Source of the DNA: Paractinoplanes pyxinae
GTDB taxonomy: Bacteria; Actinomycetota; Actinomycetes; Mycobacteriales; Micromonosporaceae
Direction of reading: 5' to 3'
NCBI RefSeq assembly: GCF_026626335.1
Contig: NZ_JAPNTZ010000001.1
Location: 310,001-374,000, forward strand
Length of the DNA: 64,000 nt
Each line of letters starts with the position of its first letter. Position 1 is the stretch's first letter. Below the pieces are notes generated by a model. It was not told where the DNA came from, searched no databases, and saw only the letters and a list, made by a program, of their open reading frames with translations. This document shows, piece by piece, positions 41,333-48,937 of this stretch. The translations under genes were made by a program, and so were the position numbers.

Positions 41333-41713
41333 ATGGTGACCAAGCAGCTCAGCGGCCTGCCGGAGGACGCGGATCTCAGGCGCGCCGACTCGTTGGCGCG
41401 GGAGATCTTCTCTGATGTCGCCAACAAGTGGGCGTTGCTGATCATTGAAGCGCTCGGTGAGCGCACTCTTCGCTTCAGCGAGTTGCGCACCGAGGTCGAG
41501 GGCATCAGCCACAAGATGCTCACCCAGAACCTGCGCATGCTCGAGCGCAACGGCCTGGCCGTGCGAAAGGTGCACCCGACGGTGCCGCCGCGCGTCGAGT
41601 ACACACTCACCGAGCCGGGTCAGGCCCTGCGCGCGACGGTCGACCTGATCTGCGGCTGGACCCACCAGCACTTGAGTCACATCGAGTCGGCCCGCCGCCG
41701 CTTCGGAAGCTGA
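41333..41713 (+). CDS. HxlR family regulator
   Basis: A 126-residue winged-helix regulator (SDVANKWALLIIEALGERTL, ISHKMLTQNLRMLERNGLAV, VPPRVEYTLTEPG). It has no Cys in the N-terminal region before the helix, unlike many redox-sensing HxlR proteins and unlike the one at 40436; a Cys occurs late (LICGW). Divergent from the Rid gene, which it probably controls. The two HxlR genes 0.9 kb apart are distinct, not recent copies. Confidence 0.85.
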   Translation: MVTKQLSGLPEDADLRRADSLAREIFSDVANKWALLIIEALGERTLRFSELRTEVEGISHKMLTQNLRMLERNGLAVRKVHPTVPPRVEYTLTEPGQALRATVDLICGWTHQHLSHIESARRRFGS

Positions 41714-41790
41714 CCTGTTGTTCCGACCCCTTGCCTCTGTCGGCCAGTGTTGGGACAGCCGGGGTCACGGATCTGCCGCTGATTACGCGT

Positions 41791-42180
41791 CTAGAAGTCG
41801 CGCCACTCGTCCGTCAGTTGGCTTCGGTCGAGGTCGCGGCGTTCGGTTACGGCGTCGACGTCGACGCCGGCGGCGGTCACCACGTCGTCGATGTACTCGC
41901 ACAGTTCTTCGCGGGTCATGGTGTCGATGCCGGTCTGCACGTCGTTCAGGGTGAGCACCACCCGCTCGACCGCGCGCCAGACGGCCTGGTCCGTCGGTGC
42001 GGGACCGAGCTGGGCCACCTCGCGTTCGTACGCCGTGAGCCTCGCATCGACGGCGTCGATGAACTCCGGCGGCCATGCCATGGCGGCATACGCGTGCTCA
42101 CGCGCCAAGGTTCCGGCCGCGACTTGCTGGGCTTGTTCGGCCACCTCGCGCCGCCACCGGTCGGTCAATCGCTCGATCAT
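41791..42180 (-). CDS. hypothetical protein, 129 residues
   Basis: Not recognised. A soluble, acidic, mostly helical protein (MIERLTDRWRREVAEQAQQV; EELCEYIDDVVTAAGVDVD). It has no signal peptide or membrane segment. I chose the ATG at 42180; the open frame continues upstream through poor-composition DNA. The size, acidity and position before another soluble hypothetical are all that can be said; an immunity-like or adaptor role would be a guess. Confidence 0.6.
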   Translation of the reverse strand: MIERLTDRWRREVAEQAQQVAAGTLAREHAYAAMAWPPEFIDAVDARLTAYEREVAQLGPAPTDQAVWRAVERVVLTLNDVQTGIDTMTREELCEYIDDVVTAAGVDVDAVTERRDLDRSQLTDEWRDF

Positions 42181-42211
42181 GGCGGGCAGCCTAGACCGCC
42201 GGAGAGGTTGG

Positions 42212-43165
42212 CTACAGCCAGATCTGCTCCCAGGTGCGGTCGCCTCGATCGTCCGGGTCCTCGAGGTATCCGCGAAAGATCTGCGCGACTTCTTCGAGTG
42301 CGTCGACCTCGCATCGGAAGTGCCGGTCCGGTCCGCCCTCGCGTCGCTCGACCTGGAACTTCCGGGCCGGCACGTCGTGACGGCCGCCGGCGGCTGCTTG
42401 GAGGTAGTGCTCACCGCCGCGGTCGACGATGAGATAGTCGAGCCCGTCGCCGAGCCGCTGGACCTGTGACTCGACGTCGAGGGCTGACGGTTGCGGGATC
42501 GGGCGGCCGTGCGAGCGTTCCAGTGTCAGCTTCGGCGCACCCCGTCGGTAGCCGGCCAACGGCACCAGGTCCGGATCGGGCATTCCGTCCGGCGGTGTCC
42601 CCTCGATGGCGAACCCGCACAGGGCGGCCAGCGCCTCCTCGCCGAGATCCAGCGGATGGAACGGCAGGGGATAGGGCTCGTCGTCCTCGTCGTCGGGCTC
42701 GACCGGGTGCCGACCGGCCCAGTACGACTGCTCGAACGGCAGCCGGTTCCCGTGGTCCTCGACGATGCCACGGGCAGGGTTCAGGCACAGCGCTCGTTCC
42801 TGCGTTCCGTCGGCGGTCCAGACCGCGAAGCCGAGGAAGTCCGACCCGCTGTGCATCGAGTGCAGGATCACGCGCCGGCCCGACCCCTCGGCCAGCCAGC
42901 TCGGCCGTAGGTCAGCCGGCCGGATCTCGCCCAGGTCGGCGTCGCAGATGATCGTCAGGCCCGGGAACACTCCCGCGTAGAGCAGACCGGCCGGCGGGTT
43001 GACGGCCGAGTCCAGGCTGCCGTCGCCGACCGGGACGACGTCGAGCCCGGGCAACAGCCGGGCCACCAGCGCGTCGGTCGCCGCGCGGTCCAGTTGGAGC
43101 GCGTCAGGCAATGCCCGACGCGCATCACCTTCGGCATAGATCAGCAGTGCTGTCTTGGCACCCAC
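42212..43165 (-). CDS. DUF6928-like hypothetical protein
   Basis: A 317-residue soluble protein opening MGAKTALLIYAEGDARRALP, a start I associate with the actinobacterial DUF6928 family. It has an acidic low-complexity stretch (VEPDDEDDEPYPLPFHPLDL) and a more regular C-terminal half. No catalytic motif is evident and no function is known to me. It lies 22 bases from the next small gene on the same strand. Confidence 0.6.
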   Translation of the reverse strand: MGAKTALLIYAEGDARRALPDALQLDRAATDALVARLLPGLDVVPVGDGSLDSAVNPPAGLLYAGVFPGLTIICDADLGEIRPADLRPSWLAEGSGRRVILHSMHSGSDFLGFAVWTADGTQERALCLNPARGIVEDHGNRLPFEQSYWAGRHPVEPDDEDDEPYPLPFHPLDLGEEALAALCGFAIEGTPPDGMPDPDLVPLAGYRRGAPKLTLERSHGRPIPQPSALDVESQVQRLGDGLDYLIVDRGGEHYLQAAAGGRHDVPARKFQVERREGGPDRHFRCEVDALEEVAQIFRGYLEDPDDRGDRTWEQIWL

Positions 43166-43187
43166 GCCCGGACACCCTGCAGACGGG

Positions 43188-43595
43188 TCAGCTGTCCAGG
43201 TCGCCCAGAAGTTGTTCGGCTACTCGGCGGGCCGCTTTCCGGCCTGCGCGCTGGGGGATGAGGCCTTCCTTGGCCACGCCGCGGACCGTGGCGACGACCG
43301 TGTCGTCCTGTTCGCGGAGCGTCACCGTGACGACTGCCGGGTTCAGGTTCATCGCGCCCGAGCCCATGACGGCTTGCGACTCGGCTGTCCTCGTGCCGAG
43401 GGCATCCAGGGCCAGGCCGACCAGCTCCGCGGCGGCCGGCAGCGACAGCGGGAGCTCCACCTCGGTCTCGAAGATGTCGGCACGCATTCTCCGGGCCGCG
43501 AAGCTCGCTCCCTGCCCGGCGCCCCGCTTCACACTGTTGCCCACCGCCTGAAGGCCGGCGACCAGCAGTTGGTTCTCCTCGGGGGTCAGCTCCAT
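43188..43595 (-). CDS. hypothetical protein, 135 residues
   Basis: Not recognised. A soluble protein (MELTPEENQLLVAGLQAVGN) with a central strand-rich part (VVTVTLREQDDTVVATVRG) and a basic C-terminal helix. It starts the strand unit that continues into the DUF6928-like gene and is divergent from a small membrane protein. A dyad CCTCAT/ATGAGG lies at 43636-43656 in the divergent gap. Confidence 0.5.
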   Translation of the reverse strand: MELTPEENQLLVAGLQAVGNSVKRGAGQGASFAARRMRADIFETEVELPLSLPAAAELVGLALDALGTRTAESQAVMGSGAMNLNPAVVTVTLREQDDTVVATVRGVAKEGLIPQRAGRKAARRVAEQLLGDLDS

Positions 43596-43688
43596 GATCG
43601 GCAGTAGATCATGATCAGTGGCCCGTGGCGAGCGACCTCATCCGAAACGAATGAGGCCGGCGGCGGCCGGGTGGTCGATAGTGAGGGG

Positions 43689-43934
43689 ATGAGCAGACCG
43701 ATCACCTCCACGCTTCTCATCACCGGGGCCGCGCTCACCGTGGTGGGCGGGATCATCGGGCTGGCCGGTGCGGCCGTCACCACGATCGGCGCCGTCACCG
43801 CGGCCCGGCGGCGCATCGAGCAGATGGACACCCCGCCGAGTGAGCTCGCCCGCCGTCAGTGGCGGCGAGCCCGGACAGCCGTGACAGCCGGCACCGGCGC
43901 CTGGCGCAACGGCGATCTGTCAACGGTTCCCTGA
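43689..43934 (+). CDS. small membrane protein, 81 residues
   Basis: One long hydrophobic region (TSTLLITGAALTVVGGIIGL and the following ~15 residues) could form one or two helices, followed by a basic cytoplasmic tail with RRRIEQ and RRQWRRAR. GTGAGGGG lies just before the ATG. It is a single-gene unit between divergent and convergent neighbours. No family recognised. Confidence 0.55.
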   Translation: MSRPITSTLLITGAALTVVGGIIGLAGAAVTTIGAVTAARRRIEQMDTPPSELARRQWRRARTAVTAGTGAWRNGDLSTVP

Positions 43935-43936
43935 GC

Positions 43937-45331
43937 TCACGGTGCGGCGGTGCGGTACCAGTCGAAGGCGGCCGATCCCCGTGTCACGTACAGGCCGATC
44001 ACGCGCCCGGTGAAGCCGGTGGCCACTTCGGTGGAGAGGTAGCGGCCGTCCAATTCGGCCAGGGGCGGCCCGTCGCCGACGCGGAACGTGATCCTGTCCG
44101 GCCCTTGGAAGGACTCGTGCGTACGGGTCTCGACGGTCAGGTCGAGCGAGCCAGGCGGCACCGGCTGCTCGGCGACGACCTGGCGAACCGGGCCGATGCT
44201 GGCCACCACCCGGGCCTGGCCGTCGGTGATCTCCAGGTCGTAGTGGTGCGCGTCGTCCATGCGTACGGATAAACCGGCGCACGCCGTCCCGGGGTCCAGC
44301 CGGGTCGTCACCCGGGTGTCGTGCTGCTGCTGGCGGCGGCCGACGAACGCGCCGGCGTGCAGGGTGAGCCAGCCCGGCCGCTCGGTCAGCGACCACGAGT
44401 CGTCCGGGCGCTGCCGTGGCGAGATCCACTGCGGGGCCAGGGTTACCGCGTCGAAGTCGTCCCGTTCCGCCGGCAGCGAAGGCCCGCTCGGCACGCCGAC
44501 CTCGCCCACCACGGGCCAGCCGCCGGCCCAGTGCACGCGGGCCAGGAACGTCTCGCGGCCGAGCACGTGGAAGGCGGGCGTCTTGCCGCGCGGGCGCGTG
44601 GCCAGCAGAACCATCCACCAGTTGCCGTCGGGGTCCTCCACGAGGTCGGCATGGCCCGTGCTCTGGATCGGGTTGTCGGTGCTGCGGTGGGTCACCAGCG
44701 GGTTGTGCGGGGCCGGCTCCCACGGGCCGAGCGGCGTCCGGGCCCGGGCCATGGCCACGGTGTGCCCGCGTTCGGTGCCGCCCTCGGCGATCATCAGGTA
44801 CCACCAGCCGCCGATCCGGTAGAGGTGCGGCGCCTCCGGATACTGCAGGCCCGTGCCCGCCCAGGCCGGGAACGGGCCGTCGAGCACCTGGCCGGTGGCC
44901 GGGTCGATGCGCGCGACCTGCGTGCCCGACACCATGCACCAGCAGGAACCGTCGTCGCCCCAGGTCAGGTCGGGGTCGATGCCGGGCAGGTCGATCCGGA
45001 CCGGGTCGCTCCACGGGCCTTCCGGGTTCTCGGCCGTGACCAGGAAGTTGCCGCCGGCCGAAGTGTTCGTCGTGATCATCCAGAACCGGCCGTCGTGGTG
45101 GCGCAGCGTCGGGGCGTAGATGCCGCCCGACGCCTCGGTGTCCGCGGGCAGCGGCAGCTGGGACGGCCGGTCGAGCACGTTGCCGATCTGCCGCCAGTTC
45201 ACCAGGTCACGGCTGTGGAACAGCGGCACGCCAGGGAAGTACTCGAAGCTGGAGCAGACGAGGTAGTAGTCGTCGCCGACCCGGCACACGCTCGGGTCCG
45301 GGTGGAAGCCGGGAATGATCGGCCGGCTCAT
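43937..45331 (-). CDS. GH43 family glycosidase (beta-xylosidase/arabinofuranosidase type)
   Basis: A 464-residue enzyme. Residues ~1-290 are a five-bladed propeller of GH43: catalytic-base region IIPGFHPDPSVCRVGDDYYL, the pKa-modulating GIDPDLTWGDDG and the acid-region IGGWWYLMIAEGG. A C-terminal beta-sandwich follows (SWSLTERPGWLTLHAG). There is no signal peptide, so it should act on imported xylo- or arabino-oligosaccharides. The ATG overlaps the esterase stop (TGATG), so it is the second gene of a two-gene hemicellulose unit. Confidence 0.85.
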   Translation of the reverse strand: MSRPIIPGFHPDPSVCRVGDDYYLVCSSFEYFPGVPLFHSRDLVNWRQIGNVLDRPSQLPLPADTEASGGIYAPTLRHHDGRFWMITTNTSAGGNFLVTAENPEGPWSDPVRIDLPGIDPDLTWGDDGSCWCMVSGTQVARIDPATGQVLDGPFPAWAGTGLQYPEAPHLYRIGGWWYLMIAEGGTERGHTVAMARARTPLGPWEPAPHNPLVTHRSTDNPIQSTGHADLVEDPDGNWWMVLLATRPRGKTPAFHVLGRETFLARVHWAGGWPVVGEVGVPSGPSLPAERDDFDAVTLAPQWISPRQRPDDSWSLTERPGWLTLHAGAFVGRRQQQHDTRVTTRLDPGTACAGLSVRMDDAHHYDLEITDGQARVVASIGPVRQVVAEQPVPPGSLDLTVETRTHESFQGPDRITFRVGDGPPLAELDGRYLSTEVATGFTGRVIGLYVTRGSAAFDWYRTAAP

Positions 45332-46299
45332 CAGGGGTCGCCGAGACGCGTACGCAGGAACTCGAGGGCCTTCTGCTCGTCGAGGATCGCGCCGCCCTCG
45401 TGACCGTTGTACTCCCACACCTCGATCTGCTTCTCGCCGCCGTACTCGTGGTAGGAGCCGAACACGGTCGACGGCGGGCAGACGGTGTCGCGCAGCGCGG
45501 CCGAGAACAGCGCGGGCGCGGTCGCCCGGCCGGCGAAGTTGACCCCGTCGAAGAACTGCAGCGTCCGGTGCACCTGCTCCACCTCGGTGCGGTGCACGAC
45601 CAGATAGTCGATGATTTCCTTGTACGGATACGACTCCGTCACTCGCAAGGCGCGCGGGAAATCCGACAGGAACGGTACGAAGGCCACCACCGCGGCCAGG
45701 TCGGAGCGCAGCCCGGCCACCGCGAGCGCGTTGCCGCCACCCTGACTGCCGCCCAGCACGGCGATCCGGTCGTTGTCCACCTGCTCGAGCGAGCGCGCCG
45801 CGTCGACGGCCCGGACGGCGTCGGTGAACATGCGCCGGTAGTAATAGGTGGCCGGGTCGAGGATGCCGCGGGTCATCACGCCCGGCACCTGGGGCGACGC
45901 CGTGGCTTCGTCGGGGGTGACGCCCAGGCTCCAGCCCGAGCCCTGCCCGCGCGTGTCCATCTGCAGATGGGCGAAGCCGGCCGAGGCCCACAGCAGGTTC
46001 TCGAGCTCGTGGCCGCGCCCGCCGCCGTACCCGACGTACTGCACGACCGCGGGCAGCGGGCCGGTGGCGTGGGTGGGCACCCGTAGCCAGCCGCTGACGT
46101 CCTGCCCCGCATAACCCCGGAAGGTCACGTCGTACGTGGAAATGGTCTTGAGGCCCGTCGGGACCGCACGCAGGCGCACGTCGATGTCGTGGGCGGCCGC
46201 CTCGGCCAGGGTCCCGGCCCAGAACTCGTCGAAGCCGCCGGGCGCGGTCTGCGTGCTGCGGTAGGTGGCGAGCTGGTCCAGCGAGAGGTCAGTGAGCAC
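45331..46299 (-). CDS. CE7 acetylxylan esterase / cephalosporin-C deacetylase
   Basis: A 322-residue alpha/beta hydrolase of carbohydrate esterase family 7 with Ser in GGSQGGGNAL, Asp in LRDTVCPPST and His in YNGHEGG, plus the family RGQGSG motif. It deacetylates xylo-oligosaccharides and sometimes antibiotics. No signal peptide; intracellular. GTG start at 46299. With the coupled GH43 enzyme it forms a pathway that strips acetyl groups and then trims the sugar chain. A perfect palindrome lies 14 bases upstream. Confidence 0.85.
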   Translation of the reverse strand: MLTDLSLDQLATYRSTQTAPGGFDEFWAGTLAEAAAHDIDVRLRAVPTGLKTISTYDVTFRGYAGQDVSGWLRVPTHATGPLPAVVQYVGYGGGRGHELENLLWASAGFAHLQMDTRGQGSGWSLGVTPDEATASPQVPGVMTRGILDPATYYYRRMFTDAVRAVDAARSLEQVDNDRIAVLGGSQGGGNALAVAGLRSDLAAVVAFVPFLSDFPRALRVTESYPYKEIIDYLVVHRTEVEQVHRTLQFFDGVNFAGRATAPALFSAALRDTVCPPSTVFGSYHEYGGEKQIEVWEYNGHEGGAILDEQKALEFLRTRLGDP

Positions 46300-46312
46300 G
46301 CCAAGATCCTAG

Positions 46313-46338
46313 GGCGATACCGGCTAGCCGGTATCGCC
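46313..46338. promoter_or_regulatory. 26-bp perfect palindrome, operator candidate
   Basis: Half-site GGCGATACCGGCT (46313-46325) is followed directly by its exact reverse complement (46326-46338). It lies 14 bases upstream of the esterase start and 52 bases before the divergent mini-pseudokinase gene. An uninterrupted 26-bp palindrome between divergent genes is best read as an operator, perhaps of a LacI- or GntR-type sugar repressor not encoded here. Confidence 0.75.
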
Positions 46339-46390
46339 GTTGGGTGCCTGCCCTGACGACAACCGGCCCGGCGCGCGGGAGGGTCAGGGC

Positions 46391-46807
46391 ATGACAGCTG
46401 TCTCGTACGCGCCGGCGCGCCGCCCACTCGGGAGCCGGACGCTGGCCGACGCGATCCGGGCCGAGGGACGCCTGCCGCTCGACCAGGTCTGCCGGATCGG
46501 TCTGCGGCTGCTCGACGCGATCGAGGCGGCCCACGCGGCCGGGGTGGTGCACGGCAACGTCCAGCCCGGCACGGTGCAGTTGTTCGACGACGACCGGGTG
46601 GTCCTGCTGTTCGGGGCCGAGGGCGGCGTGGCCGAACCGACCCGGGACGGCGACCTGGTGGCGCTGGGCGCGACCCTGTTCGCGGCGTCGGCCGGGCGGC
46701 CCGGCTTCCTGCGCTCGGTGATCGACGACCTGTTCGATCCCGGAACGCGGTGCGGCATTGATCAGATTCGCGCGGCCCTGACGATTGGCCAAGGTCAATT
46801 CTTCTGA
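46391..46807 (+). CDS. mini-pseudokinase (kinase C-lobe fragment, degenerate motifs)
   Basis: A 138-residue protein that aligns by eye with the middle of an Hanks-type kinase: LDQVCRIGLRLLDAIEAAHA, then GVVHGNVQPGTVQLF where kinases have HRDLKPxN, then VLLFGAEGG where they have DFG. The catalytic Asp is replaced by Asn (HGN) and the metal-binding Asp by Leu (LFG), and the whole N-lobe with its Lys is missing. It cannot be a kinase; it could be a binding or scaffold protein. A good ribosome site (GGGAGGG) precedes the ATG and the frame is clean, so it appears expressed. It lies 204 bases before a SARP gene. Confidence 0.7.
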   Translation: MTAVSYAPARRPLGSRTLADAIRAEGRLPLDQVCRIGLRLLDAIEAAHAAGVVHGNVQPGTVQLFDDDRVVLLFGAEGGVAEPTRDGDLVALGATLFAASAGRPGFLRSVIDDLFDPGTRCGIDQIRAALTIGQGQFF

Positions 46808-46824
46808 GAGTTTGCGCGATATGA

Positions 46825-46843
46825 ATTGACCGATTGCCGGTCA
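46825..46843. promoter_or_regulatory. dyad upstream of the SARP gene
   Basis: TTGACCG and CGGTCAA, separated by ATTGC, form a perfect 7-bp inverted repeat between the mini-pseudokinase stop and the SARP start. Further on, GTTTC/GAAAC (46902-46920) and GCGGAGCC/GGCTCCGC (near 46870 and 46932) give more pairing potential. The 204-base gap may hold a promoter with operator and a structured leader. Confidence 0.45.
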
Positions 46844-47011
46844 ACAACGCGGCCGCGACGGGGTAGCGGGGCGGAGCCGAGGTGTCTACGGTCTGCTCAG
46901 GTTTCAGGTTCGTCGAAACGTTCGGCCGTGGCTCCGCGGCGTTTTTGCCCCGTTCGTTCCCGGTTGGGTGCGGGTGGCGCGGGGTGGCGTGTGCCGCGGG
47001 GGAAGGTAGGC

Positions 47012-48787
47012 ATGCGGTATCAGATCCTCGGTCCGCTTCTGGTGGAGCACGAGCAGCAGACCCGCCCGGTGACCGGCGGCAAGGTCCGCACGCTGCTGGC
47101 CGCGCTGTTGCTGCACGCCAACCAGCAGCTGTCGGTGGCCCAGCTGGCCCAGCGGATGTGGCCCGGCGAGGCCCCGAACTCGCTGCGCCGGGTGGTGCAG
47201 ACCAACATTGTGCGGCTGCGCCACGAGCTGCCCTGGCCGGGTTCGGTGGTGACCGGTCCGGCCGGTTATTCGCTGCTCGTCGAACCGGACGAACTCGACA
47301 TGCACGTGTTCGACCGGCTGGTCGCCGAGGCCGGAACCGTCTCGAGCCTGGACGCCCAGGCCCGGCTGCTGCGCGAGGCGCTTGACCTGTGGCGCGGGCC
47401 GGCCTGCGCCGACGTCGCCTCGCCGTGGCTGCACGAGATGGACCTGCCCTCGCTCAACGAGCGCCGGCTGCTCGCGCTGGAGCGGCGCATCGAGGTCGAC
47501 CTGCTGCTGCACCGGGCCGAGGGCATCGTGCCCGAGCTGCGCCGGCTGACCGTCGAACACCCCTTCCGGGAACGCTTCTGGGTGCAGCTCATGGCCGCGC
47601 TGTACCGGCAGGGGCGGCAGGCCGAGGCGCTCAGCGCCTACCACACGGTGTCCCACCGGTTCATCGACGAGCTGGGCGTCGAGCCCGGCGGCGAGCTGCG
47701 CGAGGTCCACCAGCAGATCCTGCGCGGCTCCGGGCTGCATCCGCTGCTGTCCGAGGCGGCCGCTCCGGTGCAGGTCGCGGCGGCGCCGGCCGTGGCTCCG
47801 CACACGCTGCCGTCGGGGCCCCTGCATTTCGTCGGGCGGGCCGAGGAGTTCGCCACCCTCGACTGGCACCGGGACGAGGCGGCCGCCGTGATCGTGCTGG
47901 ACGGGCCGGCCGGCATCGGCAAGTCGGCCCTGGCCGTGCGGTGGCTGCACGACATCGCCGGCGACTATCCCGGCGGGCAGCTCTATGTGGACCTTCGCGG
48001 GTACGCCGAGGAGCCGCCCCTGGACCCGTCGGACGCGCTGGCCGTGCTGCTCGAGGGCCTGGGCGTGGCCGCCGCCGAGGTGCCGCCGGGCGTCGCGGCC
48101 CGGGCCCAGCTGTTCCGCTCGCTCACCGCGACCCGGCAGCTGGCCGTCCTGCTCGACAACGCGCTCGACGCCGTGCAGGTGCGCCCGCTGCTGCCCGGCC
48201 CGGCTGCGACCGCCGTGATCACCAGCCGCAACCAGCTGCGCGGCTTGGTGGCGCTGGACGGCGCGGTACGGGTGACCGTGCCCCGCCTCGAGCCGGCCGA
48301 GGCGTCGTCCCTGCTCGGCCTCAAGCCGGGCACGGAAGAGGCGGCCCGGCTGGGGGAGTTGTGCGACCGTACGCCGCTGGCGTTGCGCATTCTGGCCGAG
48401 CGCATGGCCCGGCTGCCGCACGTGTCACCCTCGTCGTGGATTGCCGAGCTGCGCGACGAGGCGGACAGGCTGACCGCCCTCGACGCCGGTGACGGCGGCT
48501 CGGGGTCGCTGCTGCGCTCGCTCTCGTGGTCGTACCGGCGGCTCGACCCCGACGCCGCCGAGCTGATGCGCAGCCTGGCCGTGCACACCAGCGAGGCGTT
48601 CACGACGGCGCGGGCGGCCGAGGTGGCGATGATGCCGGTCCCGGCCGTACGCCAGCATCTCGATCGCCTGGTCGGTGTGCACCTGGTCGAGCAGATCTAC
48701 CACGATCGTTACCGGGTGAGCCCGCTGGCCGGGCTGTACGGCCGGCACGGCGCTCAGCTCGACCCGGCTTCACTTCGGCTTCAATGA
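47012..48787 (+). CDS. SARP regulator with NB-ARC ATPase domain
   Basis: A 591-residue AfsR-like regulator: winged helix (~1-90, YQILGPLLVEHEQQ, LRRVVQTNIVRLRHEL), BTAD (~95-245, ending ELGVEPGGELREVH), then NB-ARC with Walker A GPAGIGKSA and LAVLLDNALDA, LLPGPAATAVITSRN. It ends soon after the winged-helix part of the NB-ARC, with no TPR tail, unlike AfsR. ATG at 47012 with GGAAGGTAGG. The likely target is the downstream dioxygenase gene, given heptamer repeats at the end of this gene. Confidence 0.85.
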   Translation: MRYQILGPLLVEHEQQTRPVTGGKVRTLLAALLLHANQQLSVAQLAQRMWPGEAPNSLRRVVQTNIVRLRHELPWPGSVVTGPAGYSLLVEPDELDMHVFDRLVAEAGTVSSLDAQARLLREALDLWRGPACADVASPWLHEMDLPSLNERRLLALERRIEVDLLLHRAEGIVPELRRLTVEHPFRERFWVQLMAALYRQGRQAEALSAYHTVSHRFIDELGVEPGGELREVHQQILRGSGLHPLLSEAAAPVQVAAAPAVAPHTLPSGPLHFVGRAEEFATLDWHRDEAAAVIVLDGPAGIGKSALAVRWLHDIAGDYPGGQLYVDLRGYAEEPPLDPSDALAVLLEGLGVAAAEVPPGVAARAQLFRSLTATRQLAVLLDNALDAVQVRPLLPGPAATAVITSRNQLRGLVALDGAVRVTVPRLEPAEASSLLGLKPGTEEAARLGELCDRTPLALRILAERMARLPHVSPSSWIAELRDEADRLTALDAGDGGSGSLLRSLSWSYRRLDPDAAELMRSLAVHTSEAFTTARAAEVAMMPVPAVRQHLDRLVGVHLVEQIYHDRYRVSPLAGLYGRHGAQLDPASLRLQ

Positions 48788-48797
48788 GGTTTCACGG
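48769..48797 (+). promoter_or_regulatory. SARP-box-like heptamer direct repeats
   Basis: TTCACTT, TTCAATG and TTCACGG start at 48769, 48780 and 48791, each separated by 4 bases, giving the 11-bp period typical of SARP binding sites. They overlap the SARP stop codon (48785-48787). A fourth TTCACTG lies at 48859. All are upstream of the PhyH gene at 48938. Confidence 0.55.
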
Positions 48798-48937
48798 CGG
48801 GGGAACGGCCAGTTTTCCCCGAACCGGCCGTTGTGCCGGCCGTCACGGCCGCCGAAGCTTCACTGCGTGCAACGGGGGAGCCGAATCGGCTTCGTTGCCT
48901 TCGGTGATATCAAGGCGAGCAATCGGGTGAGGAATCA

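Noticed and set aside
48804..48842. Hairpins after the SARP gene as a terminator
   Set aside because: AACGGCC/GGCCGTT (7 bp, 15-base loop) and an overlapping CGGCCG pair are short and compete with each other; too weak to call, although termination here is possible.
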